Positions 10,078 to 19,793 of a stretch of DNA of 64,000 nucleotides are shown in pieces. How positions within the stretch are numbered: the first letter of the stretch is position 1; each line of letters starts with the position of its first letter. This stretch comes from an uncultured Bacteroides sp. (GTDB lineage: Bacteria; Bacteroidota; Bacteroidia; Bacteroidales; Bacteroidaceae). Under the pieces are notes generated by a model. It had not been told where the DNA came from. It saw only the letters and a program-made list of their open reading frames with translations, and ran no database searches. Location: positions 14,303 through 78,302 of the forward strand of contig NZ_CAUCSQ010000021.1 in the NCBI RefSeq assembly GCF_958445495.1, written 5' to 3'. The position numbers and the translations under genes were made by a program.

Positions 10078-12429
10078 ATGAAAAATTTATTCTTATTTTG
10101 GTGTCTGATAAACATCTGTTTGTTTACAGCATGTAGTGATAGTAATGAAGAACTAATACAGAAATCACCTGCAGAAGAAATACTGCCAGGAGATGAAGAC
10201 GATGAAGGTTTTGTTGATATCCTGTTGCAAATTACTTCAGCAACAGCTACGGGATTAATTGACGGCGTAGAAACTCCAGACTTTTGGTATCAAAATCAGA
10301 AGATAGAGTTATCATTTGACGGTAAATACGGAACACACTTTAATTCTAAAGGACACGGTTACCTACCAGTGACACTAACTTATTATTTTGCAGATGAAGA
10401 GAGACGCATTGACTACTTCATTTATTACCCACGTCAAGATAAAAGTAAGAATGGGAATTGGGGAGAATTTGAGATGCAGTATCAAAATAAATCCGGTGAA
10501 TTCGTATCAGTAGGAAATTTTGATTTCCAACAGAGAGATACATATACAAAACAAATATTAGAACAACCTATCGAAAACCCTCAAGCAGTCCGCTTTATCA
10601 TAAAATCAGGACATTATGATCAAGCTAGTTGTGCGGAAATTCAATTCTACCAACAAGCCAAAGGAGTTGCCACTGATCTTTTCACGGACATTACTTGTAC
10701 GGAGCTGAAACCTGAAGTAACGAGAGAACAGATAGAAGCATTGCCTGAAGGCAAATCAGCTTTATTAAAACAGATTGCATTAGAATTATATGATAATGTA
10801 TATAACCAGAAACGCATTCAAATGTACCAAGCCTATCCGGAAATGGAAGCAAATACCAAGAAATTGGGAGCATACAACCGCTTTGAGAATCCGACAGGCA
10901 TTTATTTCAAGGAAGGGGATTTGGCTGTTATTTTTGTCGGAGAAACTCAGCAAACACTAAACATGAAAGTGGTGGATTGGAGTAAGGAAGGTAAAGAAAA
11001 GACCAGTTCCTATCCATTAATTCCAGGGACCAATACATTTACAATTTCTCATAATGGACTTGGATATATTGAAAATTGGACAGACAACAAAGAGACTGCA
11101 GACGCTACTCCTGATGTGAAAATCCATATAGCAACAGGGCAAGTGAATGGCTGGTTCGACTATGAGCGGGGTGATGACACAGCAGAATGGCATCAATTAT
11201 TGAACAATGAAGAGTCTGATTGTGGCATATTGGATGTACGTGGCAAATATATCCAGTTAGCAATTGATAAGCCTAGTCTATTGAAGAAATGTCCGGACCG
11301 TGGTAGAGAAATGATCGAACTATATGATGAAATTGTACGTAGAGAACAGGAACTGATGGGAATGTATAAGCATAATTGGCGCCCTGTAAATCGCATGTTC
11401 GGCCGTAAAAGCTATGGTGGTAATCCAAACGCCAATAGCAAAGGGATTTCTTTACCTGATATGCCGCTTAACCCTGATAATATCGGTGCTAATAGCTGGG
11501 TGATAGCACACGAGTTAGGACATATCAACCAAATACGTCCTAATATGAAATGGCACGGAACAACGGAAGTTACAAACAATCTATATTCCATATGGGTACA
11601 ATATCAGTTTACACCACATAAATTACGTTTAGAGCACGAAAATATTTCCAATGGATTAGGTAGTCCGAAGTTAATCGGAGGACGTTATAGCAGCTATATG
11701 CTGAGTGGGATTATTGGTGGCCAACCATGGTTGTTTCAAAAAGGCCAATATAAATCCGATTTGGCAAATGGAGACGTGTTTGTCAGCCTAATACCGCTTT
11801 GGCAGTTGCAGTTGTATGCAAAGGTTGCCAAAATGGGACCTGAAGATTTTTATCCCGATTTGCTTACAAAAGCATGGAAAGATGAAAATCTATCTGGACC
11901 GGGAAAAATTCAATTGAACTTCATGAAAAATGCATGTGATATCATGCAACAAGACCTGACAGAGTTCTTTGAAAAAGTGGGAATGTTGAAAGAAATAGAT
12001 CAGCCTGTGAATGATTATGGCAATACCTCCAGATTGACAATCACCGCTGAAGATGTAGCAGCAATAAAAAGTCACGGTGCACAATATCAGAAACCTCTTA
12101 CTCCCGTGTTATATTACATTTCGGGAAATAGTGTAGAAATGTTCCGTGACAGGTTGGCTGTTACAGGAAAATTGAATGAAGGAGTTACCAATTCTATCAT
12201 CAATAATAAAGAAAACAAAAATTTCCGTACTGTGTCTGTCGATATCTGGAAAAATGCAGTAGTTTATGAGACCTATGCAGGTGATGTACTGACTAAAGCA
12301 GCCATTTGCGGAACAGGATTCGGTTATGGTGGCTCCACTATAGTTTCCTATCCTGAAGGTTCCACTTGTATCAAAGCAGTTGCATGGGATGGAACACGCA
12401 CACTAGTTTATAATATTCCACATGAATAA
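10078..12429 (+). CDS. M60-like (enhancin/mucinase-type) zinc metallopeptidase lipoprotein
   Basis: A 783-residue secreted protein read from the ATG at 10078; an upstream in-frame ATG at 10057 overlaps the preceding gene and would spoil the signal peptide. The lipobox FTAC follows a hydrophobic stretch. A discoidin-like carbohydrate-binding region lies at about residues 40-200. The catalytic part holds the gluzincin motif H478-E-L-G-H482 within NSWVIAHELGHINQ, as in peptidase family M60. Family members such as B. thetaiotaomicron BT4244 cleave mucin-type O-glycoproteins next to the glycan. It stands 13 bp after one sulfatase and 17 bp before the next, so desulfation and backbone cleavage are probably coupled. 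Peptidase family is secure; O-glycopeptide specificity is inferred. Confidence 0.9.
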   Translation: MKNLFLFWCLINICLFTACSDSNEELIQKSPAEEILPGDEDDEGFVDILLQITSATATGLIDGVETPDFWYQNQKIELSFDGKYGTHFNSKGHGYLPVTLTYYFADEERRIDYFIYYPRQDKSKNGNWGEFEMQYQNKSGEFVSVGNFDFQQRDTYTKQILEQPIENPQAVRFIIKSGHYDQASCAEIQFYQQAKGVATDLFTDITCTELKPEVTREQIEALPEGKSALLKQIALELYDNVYNQKRIQMYQAYPEMEANTKKLGAYNRFENPTGIYFKEGDLAVIFVGETQQTLNMKVVDWSKEGKEKTSSYPLIPGTNTFTISHNGLGYIENWTDNKETADATPDVKIHIATGQVNGWFDYERGDDTAEWHQLLNNEESDCGILDVRGKYIQLAIDKPSLLKKCPDRGREMIELYDEIVRREQELMGMYKHNWRPVNRMFGRKSYGGNPNANSKGISLPDMPLNPDNIGANSWVIAHELGHINQIRPNMKWHGTTEVTNNLYSIWVQYQFTPHKLRLEHENISNGLGSPKLIGGRYSSYMLSGIIGGQPWLFQKGQYKSDLANGDVFVSLIPLWQLQLYAKVAKMGPEDFYPDLLTKAWKDENLSGPGKIQLNFMKNACDIMQQDLTEFFEKVGMLKEIDQPVNDYGNTSRLTITAEDVAAIKSHGAQYQKPLTPVLYYISGNSVEMFRDRLAVTGKLNEGVTNSIINNKENKNFRTVSVDIWKNAVVYETYAGDVLTKAAICGTGFGYGGSTIVSYPEGSTCIKAVAWDGTRTLVYNIPHE

Positions 12430-12446
12430 TCAAACAGATAATAAAT

Positions 12447-14039
12447 ATGAAAAGAAATTCTATATTATTTCCATTAACAACATTTTCCATTGTAGCTTCT
12501 TCACTGACATCTGTTTATGCCTGTCATCATACTTCAGACGAACTCCTTTCAGAAAAGGAGCAAAACGAAGGAAAAGAAATACCCTCACGGCCTAATGTCA
12601 TATTCATTTATGCCGATGATATTGGCTATGGTGATTTAAGCTGTAACCAGAGTGTGAAAACGATTTCAACTCCTAATGTCGATAAACTAGCCAATGAAGG
12701 CATTCGTTTCACCAATGCATACAGTGCGGCAGCCACAAGCACTCCTGCGCGTTATGCCATGTTAACAGGAGAATATGCCTGGCGTCGTCCCGGAACAGGG
12801 ATTGCCGCCGGAAATGCCGGTATGATTATTAGTCCGGAACGTTATACAATTGCTGATATGTTCAAAGATGCCGGATATTCAACGGCTGTTGTCGGCAAAT
12901 GGCATCTTGGTTTAGGAACCGAAACCGGAAAGCAGAATTGGAATGGTTTGGTCACTCCTAATCCCTATGACCTAGGATTTGATTACTCATATATCATGGC
13001 TGCCACAGCCGATCGTACCCCTTGTGTTTTCATGAGAAATGGACGAGTAGTAAATCTAGACCCCTCCGATCCGATAGAAGTAAGTTATAACAAACCGATA
13101 CCAGGCGAACCTACAGGAAAAGCTAATCCTGAACTTTTGACATTACACCCCTCCCATGGACATAACCAAGCTATTGTTAACGGAATCTCACGTATAGGGT
13201 ATATGAAAGGAGGACACTCGGCTCGTTGGAAAGATGAAAACATTGCAGACAGTATTGTCACCCATGCCATAAGATTTATAGAAAGTCAGAAAAATGGAAA
13301 TCCTTTTTTCCTTTATTTAGGTACAAATGATATTCATGTACCTAGAGTACCACATGCGCGTTTTCGTGGGAAAAGCGGTATGGGCGCTCGTGGAGATGCA
13401 TTGCTCTCATTTGACTGGAGTGTTGGAGAAGTTATGAAAACATTGAAACACTTAAAACTCGACAAAAATACCATAATCATATTGTCAAGTGATAATGGTC
13501 CGGTAATAGATGACGGATACAAAGATCAAGCGGTAGAACTACTGGGCAATCACCGTCCATGGGGAAATCTAAGAGGAGGAAAGTATAGTAGTTATGAAGC
13601 AGGTTCCCGTGTCCCGTGTATTTTGAGATGGAAAGGCACAGTAAAGCCTGCAGTTTCCCATGCAATGGTTAGCCAGATAGATTGGATAAACAGTTTTGCT
13701 CATCTTTTGGGAATAACTTTACCAGCCGAAGCAGGACCAGACAGTGAAAATCAATTAAACGCATGGTTAGGGAAAGATAAAACAGGACGTAAATATGTTA
13801 TCGAGCAAAATGTGAATAATAACCTCTCTATTCGTACTCACGACTGGAAATATATTGCTCCGGGAAAAGGAGCCGCTAAATATACTCCAGCCAATATAGA
13901 ACTTGGTAACAGCCAGGAGCCACAACTCTATCGACTATCTGACGACGAAGGAGAACAAAATAATTGTGCTTCAGAATATCCTCAAATCGTACGTGACATG
14001 CAATTGCGCCTGGAACAAGTGAAAGTAAAAAAGTATTAA
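12447..14039 (+). CDS. S-type arylsulfatase-family sulfatase, secreted lipoprotein
   Basis: A 530-residue second S1 sulfatase, clearly different from the first. NVIFIYADDIGYGDLSCN opens the fold. The signature S-T-P-A-R followed by YAMLTG places the formylglycine precursor at Ser98. GKWHLGLG and LSSDNGPVIDDGY carry the other site residues. The signal has a possible lipobox VYAC (Cys26). Compared with the first sulfatase it has a longer middle region (about 165-260), which suggests another substrate subfamily. It sits third in the operon. Two different sulfatases beside an M60 peptidase suggest a substrate with more than one kind of sulfation; the linkages cannot be read from sequence. Confidence 0.92.
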   Translation: MKRNSILFPLTTFSIVASSLTSVYACHHTSDELLSEKEQNEGKEIPSRPNVIFIYADDIGYGDLSCNQSVKTISTPNVDKLANEGIRFTNAYSAAATSTPARYAMLTGEYAWRRPGTGIAAGNAGMIISPERYTIADMFKDAGYSTAVVGKWHLGLGTETGKQNWNGLVTPNPYDLGFDYSYIMAATADRTPCVFMRNGRVVNLDPSDPIEVSYNKPIPGEPTGKANPELLTLHPSHGHNQAIVNGISRIGYMKGGHSARWKDENIADSIVTHAIRFIESQKNGNPFFLYLGTNDIHVPRVPHARFRGKSGMGARGDALLSFDWSVGEVMKTLKHLKLDKNTIIILSSDNGPVIDDGYKDQAVELLGNHRPWGNLRGGKYSSYEAGSRVPCILRWKGTVKPAVSHAMVSQIDWINSFAHLLGITLPAEAGPDSENQLNAWLGKDKTGRKYVIEQNVNNNLSIRTHDWKYIAPGKGAAKYTPANIELGNSQEPQLYRLSDDEGEQNNCASEYPQIVRDMQLRLEQVKVKKY

Positions 14040-14058
14040 AATTTAAATCTTATATACA

Positions 14059-17000
14059 GTGAGGAATAAACTCTATCTAATTATTTATCTGCTTCTTTGT
14101 ATGGGGAGGCCGGCAAATGGCAGTGAAAAACAGCTAATTCGGATTTCAACCCAAAATATAGATCTTATTTATAAGATTGCAGATAACAAACGTGTCTATC
14201 AGCAGTATATCGGCAAACGATTGAAGTTCGAATCCGAATATACACATCTTCCATTGGGGAAAGAAATCTATTTAACTCATGGCATGGAAGACTATTATGA
14301 GCCTGCTATCCACATACTGCATAATGATGGAAATCCGTCTCTATTGTTGAACTATGAGACTCATAAGGTTTCTAAGAATCCAGATGGAAGTATAGAGACA
14401 ATTATTTGTTTACGTGATAATACATATCCCGTAAAAGTCGACTTACATTATATATCCTATCCAGAACAAGATATAATCAAAACATATACAAAAATACAGC
14501 ATAATGAAAAGCAACCTGTAACATTATACAAGTATGTTTCTTCATTACTTCATTTTACAAATGACGCTTATTTCCTAACTGAATTTGCAGGAAATTGGGC
14601 ACACGAAGTAAATATGACCGAATCACAACTTTCTTACGGAAAGAAAGTATTAGACACCAAACTAGGAAGTCGAGCCAATATGTTCTGTTCCCCCTTCTTT
14701 ATACTTTCATTTGACAAGCCTGCTGCTGAGAAGGAAGGTGAAGTTGTATTCGGCACACTTGGGTGGACAGGCAATTATCGATTCACTTTTGAAAAAGACC
14801 ATGAAAATAACCTTCGCGTACTTTCGGGCATCAACCCTTATGCATCAGAATATAAATTGAATCCAGGTGAAACATTTACTACTCCAGAGTTTATATTTAC
14901 TTATAGCACCACCGGGAAAGGAACAGCAAGTCGTAATTTTCATGACTGGGCACGTAAATACCAATTGAAAGATGGCATGGGTGATCGTATGACATTATTA
15001 AATAACTGGGAAGCTACCTATTTTAGTTTTGATGAACAAAAATTATGTGAACTCATGGATGAAGCGGTGAAATTAGGAGTTGATATGTTTTTGTTAGACG
15101 ATGGATGGTTTGGCAACAAATATCCGCGAAACAACGACCATCAAGGACTAGGAGACTGGGAAGAAACAAAAAACAAACTTCCGAATGGAATTGGTTATCT
15201 AATAAAGACAGCTACAGATAAAAATCTCAAATTCGGACTTTGGATTGAGCCGGAAATGGTTAGTCCGAAAAGTGATTTATACCAAAAACATCCCAATTGG
15301 GTTATTCATTTTCCAAATCGGGAAGAGTATTATTTCCGTAATCAACTAGTACTTGATTTGAGCAATCCGGAAGTACAGGATTATGTTTTCAGTGTAGTAG
15401 ATAATCTAATGACAAAATATCCCAATATTGCCTATTTTAAATGGGATTGCAATAGCCCTATCACTAATATTTACTCCACCTATCTAAAGAATAAGCAAAG
15501 TCATTTATATATCAACTATGTAAAAGGATTATATCGGATATTTGAACGCATTAAAGCCAAATACCCGGATTTACCGATGATGCTTTGTTCCGGTGGAGGT
15601 GGGCGTTCCGATTATGAAGCCCTTAAATATTTTACCGAATTTTGGCCTAGCGATAATACCGATCCGATTGAGAGAATCTTTATTCAATGGGGGTTTTCTC
15701 ATTTCTTCCCAGCTAAAGCCATGGCGGCTCATGTAACCAATTGGGGAAAACAACCCTTAAAATTTCGTCTTGATGTAGCTATGATGTGCAAATTAGGTTT
15801 CGATATCCGCACACAACAAATGACAGATAAAGAGCTTTCGCTTTGCCATCAAGCCGTAAGTGATTTCAATAGGTTGAAACCTGTCATTCTGGATGGAGAC
15901 CAATATCGTCTCGTATCCCCTTACGAGACAGAACATGCTGTTTTCCTATATACAGGGAAAGAACAAGATAGAGCTGTATTATTTGCCTACAATTTGCACC
16001 CCCGTTATGCTTCCCCGTTAAATAATGTACGTTTGCAAGGACTCAAGCCTAACGCCTTCTATCGTTTAAAGGAATTAAATATACCTTTGAAAAGTCGCAA
16101 AAGTCTTCTCTCTGGCAAAGTATATTCCGGAGACTACCTAATGACTATTGGTTTGCCTATCTTATCCAATCGGCATACTTCAAGTTGCGTATTTGAACTT
16201 GTAGAAGAAAAACGGACAATTGAATCCGGAGCCTTATGGAAAGACACCAAAGGACAAATAATTAATGCACATGGAGGGGGTATTCTTTATCACGAAGGAA
16301 CCTATTATTGGTATGGTGAATTAAAAGGAGACTCCACTTATTGGAATCCGAATGTACCGAACTGGGAATGTTATCGTACAGAAGCGGGTGGCATCTCCTG
16401 TTATTCTTCAAAAGATCTATATAACTGGACCTTTGAAGGAGTTGTATTAAAGCCTGAATTATCAGATCCGACCTCCGATTTGCATCCTTCTAAGGTTTTA
16501 GAACGTCCCAAAGTGATTTATAATGAAAAAACAAAGAAGTTTGTAATGTGGTTACATGTAGACAGTGATGATTACTCAAAGGCTTGCGCCGGAGTAGCCA
16601 TTTGTGATACTCCGACAGGAGAATTTACCTATATACGTTCTATGCGCCCTAATCAAAACATGAGTCGTGATATGACATTATTTAAAGATGATGACGGTAA
16701 AGCCTATTTATTATATTCATCTGAAAACAATGCCACATTACATATCAGTTTATTAACAGATGACTATCTTGACCATACAGGCACATTTACTCGAAATTTT
16801 GTGGGAAAATCCCGGGAGGCTCCTGCTATTTTTAAAAGAAACGGAAAATATTATATGATAACCTCCGGTTGTACAGGATGGTCACCTAATAAAGCCCTAT
16901 ATGCAGTTGCTGATTCAATATTGGGTACTTGGACTTTAAAAACAAATCCTTGCCGTGGTAAAAATGCAGAAAAAACATTTTACGGGCAAAGCACCTATGT

Positions 17001-17154
17001 ATTACCAATAGTAGGGAAAAAAGACGCTTATATTGCAATGTTTGATCGTTGGGAAAAAAAAGATTTAATAAATTCCCGTTACATTTGGTTACCTATTCAG
17101 TTCGAAAAGGATGAACCCGTAATAGCATGGCGTGATTCATGGAGTATAGATTAA
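14059..17154 (+). CDS. GH36 alpha-galactosidase fused to a GH43-like domain
   Basis: A 1031-residue two-enzyme fusion. Residues about 25-705 form a GH36 alpha-galactosidase: nucleophile Asp463 in FKWDCN, the CSGGGGR motif, and acid/base Asp532 in WPSDNTD. Residues about 715-1031 form a five-bladed GH43-type domain with IINAHGGGILYHEGTYYWYGE, SRDMTLFKDDDGKAYLLYSS and the catalytic-glutamate motif SREAPAIFK. The position that usually carries the general base Asp near the start of a GH43 domain reads NAHGGG, so this may be a special subfamily or altered chemistry. Translation appears to start at GTG (14059), since only that start gives a signal peptide (KLYLIIYLLLCMGRPANG). Last gene of the operon. 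Together the domains suggest removal of terminal alpha-galactose and a second sugar. Confidence 0.9.
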   Translation: MRNKLYLIIYLLLCMGRPANGSEKQLIRISTQNIDLIYKIADNKRVYQQYIGKRLKFESEYTHLPLGKEIYLTHGMEDYYEPAIHILHNDGNPSLLLNYETHKVSKNPDGSIETIICLRDNTYPVKVDLHYISYPEQDIIKTYTKIQHNEKQPVTLYKYVSSLLHFTNDAYFLTEFAGNWAHEVNMTESQLSYGKKVLDTKLGSRANMFCSPFFILSFDKPAAEKEGEVVFGTLGWTGNYRFTFEKDHENNLRVLSGINPYASEYKLNPGETFTTPEFIFTYSTTGKGTASRNFHDWARKYQLKDGMGDRMTLLNNWEATYFSFDEQKLCELMDEAVKLGVDMFLLDDGWFGNKYPRNNDHQGLGDWEETKNKLPNGIGYLIKTATDKNLKFGLWIEPEMVSPKSDLYQKHPNWVIHFPNREEYYFRNQLVLDLSNPEVQDYVFSVVDNLMTKYPNIAYFKWDCNSPITNIYSTYLKNKQSHLYINYVKGLYRIFERIKAKYPDLPMMLCSGGGGRSDYEALKYFTEFWPSDNTDPIERIFIQWGFSHFFPAKAMAAHVTNWGKQPLKFRLDVAMMCKLGFDIRTQQMTDKELSLCHQAVSDFNRLKPVILDGDQYRLVSPYETEHAVFLYTGKEQDRAVLFAYNLHPRYASPLNNVRLQGLKPNAFYRLKELNIPLKSRKSLLSGKVYSGDYLMTIGLPILSNRHTSSCVFELVEEKRTIESGALWKDTKGQIINAHGGGILYHEGTYYWYGELKGDSTYWNPNVPNWECYRTEAGGISCYSSKDLYNWTFEGVVLKPELSDPTSDLHPSKVLERPKVIYNEKTKKFVMWLHVDSDDYSKACAGVAICDTPTGEFTYIRSMRPNQNMSRDMTLFKDDDGKAYLLYSSENNATLHISLLTDDYLDHTGTFTRNFVGKSREAPAIFKRNGKYYMITSGCTGWSPNKALYAVADSILGTWTLKTNPCRGKNAEKTFYGQSTYVLPIVGKKDAYIAMFDRWEKKDLINSRYIWLPIQFEKDEPVIAWRDSWSID

Positions 17155-17568
17155 ACAATGTGATAGTTATAGAATAACTTGTTGTTTACATCAGAACTTT
17201 ATTACTTCTATTTTTCTTCCTGTCAATTATAGGATTAGTCGGAGACGGGAGTCACGAACATAGTGAAGTTATAGACATAACTGCAAGACATGGTGAAATA
17301 AAAAAGTTTGCAGATGAAGTACAAATACTTAAAAAGATAGTATTTCTGTAAGATTTATTATTCCATCCCACAATTATGCAATACTCTCCACTATTGTACA
17401 CTCTTGTCTCTGACTAACCCTAAACGAATGGAACATTCCGGGTTCCGTACAACTGATTTCCTACAGTAAAACCAAATTTTTATAATAAAAATGAACCACA
17501 CCATAAAAACCAAACAGATAACGCATCCTTAACGGACAAAATGACGGCATCCCCCGGCACGTCAAATT
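17155..17568. other. gene-free stretch with one unassigned short open frame
   Basis: About 410 bp between the sugar-utilisation operon and the PAS kinase. On the plus strand an open frame without an ATG runs from about 17180 to the TAA at 17349-17351. It reads as a hydrophobic run (LLLLFFFLSIIGL) followed by a charged tail (HEHSEVIDITARHGEIKKF). It looks like the relic of a small membrane-anchored protein, but I recognise no family. The rest (17352-17568) is A+T-rich with no clear signal. Confidence 0.4.
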
Positions 17569-19443
17569 CTAATCACTTATCGATACAGAACGGCAAGGCA
17601 GCTCGACCACAAAAGCAGTACCCGCCCCCAGCCGGGAATCCACAGAAATCCGTCCGTCCATCTTCTCAACGATAGACTTGCAAATCGGCAATCCCAAACC
17701 GGCCCCCTGCGTAAAAGAATCTATCTTCTCGAACCTTTCAAATATCTTGTCCAGCATATTTTGAGGAATACCCCGCCCGGTATCCTCTACCCCTATCCTG
17801 ACAACCTGCCCGTCCACCTCGTAAAACACTTTTATATATCCGCAAGTCGTATTCTTCAAAGCATTCGAAAGGAAATTATTCAAAATCTGCTTTATACGCA
17901 ACTTATCCAATTCCACTAAAAAGCCATGTTCCGGATAATCAGTCACAAGCTCCACACCCGAAGGAAGCAGACGCGCATACTCCGCCACGCTTTCGTCAAG
18001 CAGTTCCGAAAGGCTGAACCAGTCTTGATGTAATTCCAGATACCCCGCCTCTATTTTAGATAAATCCAACACATCATTCACCAAATTGAGCAAAAGCTCA
18101 TTATTATGATTGATTAAAGAACTATAAAGCTCCCTCTCCGCCACACTGTCGGTACCGGCCAACAAGCTTGAGAAACCCACAATCGCATTCAAAGGAGTAC
18201 GGATTTCATGACTCATATTAGCCAGAAACGCAGACTTCAACCGGTCCGACGCTTCCGCCTTGTCACGCGCATTGACAAGCATCTCCTCCGTCCGCTTCAA
18301 TTCCGTAATATCATAATTGATACTGATTAGCTCTATAATTTTATCCTGAGGCGCATACTTCTTAACCAGGAAATTGACATGCGTCCATGTACACTCCCCA
18401 TTCTCCCTAAAGATACGTATATCGTGACAGAATTTGCTGGCCGTTCCTTTCCTCACCTCCTCAAAAAAACGAAGAATCACTTCACGGTCGTCAGAATGAA
18501 AATACTTGTAAATGCCGATAATCTCCGACAAAGGCACACCGTTTTTTTCCCCCACATTCCTGTACCAGCTCTTTTGCGCATACCCCTGTTTGCTTAAAAT
18601 ATTAAAATGAGCATAACCGACTTTCGCATAATCACCTACCAATTCAAAAAACTCCTCAAACTCCTGAATCTTGTTATATGCGACAGTCGTCTCCGTTTTA
18701 TCAGCATTAATCAGCAAATAATTCACCGGCTTACGGTCCTCGTCATACAATGTAGTCACCTTAGTCACCAAATCAATCGTGCCCTCCTTCTTGGAAGTCG
18801 GATAATACTGCCCCACCTTCGAAAAATCATAACGGAAAGTAAAATCCGCATCTTCATTCTTACGCAATCTTTCCTTCATCTCTTCCGGAAAGATAGGATT
18901 CTCAAAAATATTAATGCCCAGAAAGTCCTTTTTATTGCCCACATGAAACATTTCCAGCTCCTTGTCATTCAAGTCCACCAATATTCCCTCTTTGTCGTAC
19001 AACTCAATGCCGACAGGCAGATGCTTGTAAATATTGTGTAAAAGCCGTTCGCTACGCTGCAAAGCCTGATGAGCAGTCACGGTATCCGGCCCGTCCTGCA
19101 TCTCCGCGATGCCGTAAACTACCGTATGTCCTTTTTCGTCCACCTCCTGAAAACAGATTTTACTGCGCATCCACACAGGCCCTCTCGACGTATCAAACAG
19201 ATAAGCAACTTCAGAAACCCGGCACACATCAAACGAACGAACCGTCGTAGGACGCTGTTCCTCATTTAAAATACGCCGATTAAAATCCTCAAAACTGATA
19301 ACCCCTGTTTCATCCAAATCCAGGATTCCGGATATATAATCAGAACAAGTATAATTTTCCGTCGCCAAATCGGCTTTCCACCACCCCATATTGGCATTAG
19401 CCAATAACTTTGAGAAGAATCCGAAAGATTGTCGTTCGTTCAT
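17569..19443 (-). CDS. PAS-domain sensor histidine kinase
   Basis: A 624-residue cytoplasmic kinase, read from the ATG at 19443 (MNERQSFG); an ATG nine codons upstream is less likely. Several PAS-like modules precede the kinase: about 1-110, 115-240, and a clearer PAS/PAC at 255-380 ending ELISINYDITELKRTEE. HisKA follows with phospho-acceptor His412 in ANMSHEIRTPLNAIVGFSSLL, then HATPase with NNFLSNALKNT, VEDTGRGI and GLGLPI. No membrane segment or receiver is visible, so it must signal to a response regulator coded elsewhere. It stands alone between non-coding stretches, at the border where base composition shifts from the A+T-rich locus to G+C-richer DNA. Ligand unknown. Confidence 0.9.
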   Translation of the reverse strand: MNERQSFGFFSKLLANANMGWWKADLATENYTCSDYISGILDLDETGVISFEDFNRRILNEEQRPTTVRSFDVCRVSEVAYLFDTSRGPVWMRSKICFQEVDEKGHTVVYGIAEMQDGPDTVTAHQALQRSERLLHNIYKHLPVGIELYDKEGILVDLNDKELEMFHVGNKKDFLGINIFENPIFPEEMKERLRKNEDADFTFRYDFSKVGQYYPTSKKEGTIDLVTKVTTLYDEDRKPVNYLLINADKTETTVAYNKIQEFEEFFELVGDYAKVGYAHFNILSKQGYAQKSWYRNVGEKNGVPLSEIIGIYKYFHSDDREVILRFFEEVRKGTASKFCHDIRIFRENGECTWTHVNFLVKKYAPQDKIIELISINYDITELKRTEEMLVNARDKAEASDRLKSAFLANMSHEIRTPLNAIVGFSSLLAGTDSVAERELYSSLINHNNELLLNLVNDVLDLSKIEAGYLELHQDWFSLSELLDESVAEYARLLPSGVELVTDYPEHGFLVELDKLRIKQILNNFLSNALKNTTCGYIKVFYEVDGQVVRIGVEDTGRGIPQNMLDKIFERFEKIDSFTQGAGLGLPICKSIVEKMDGRISVDSRLGAGTAFVVELPCRSVSISD

Positions 19444-19793
19444 AATTGATGAAAAATTTACGTACCTCACAGGCTAAGCCTCACTACGTTTGTTTGTTTT
19501 AAAAAGATTCGCCGAATAACCATTTCAACAGGCTCACATTGCAAAATTAAAGCTTATGACAAAGTTAGATTTACAAAAAGATTATTTTTTAGCATAATAT
19601 AAGAAGAACAACTCACCTATTATAGTTTGTGCACAATTCAAACGCCTCATTTACAATCCTTTCCTGCATAAAATATTTCCAGCCCGCAGCTTTTTCATGA
19701 CACCTTGCGTAAATCAGGAGAACAACAATAAAAAAGGCCACTTCCGAAACGGTGCAAACCGTAGAATACAGAAGCAGCCCTTACAATGGCATC
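19444..19793. other. intergenic stretch without recognised gene
   Basis: Upstream region of the kinase and downstream region of the esterase. Two -7-like words on the minus strand (complements of CAAAATTA at 19542-19549 and CAAAGTTA at 19560-19567) could serve the kinase, but neither has a TTTG at the right distance. No other feature seen. Confidence 0.35.
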
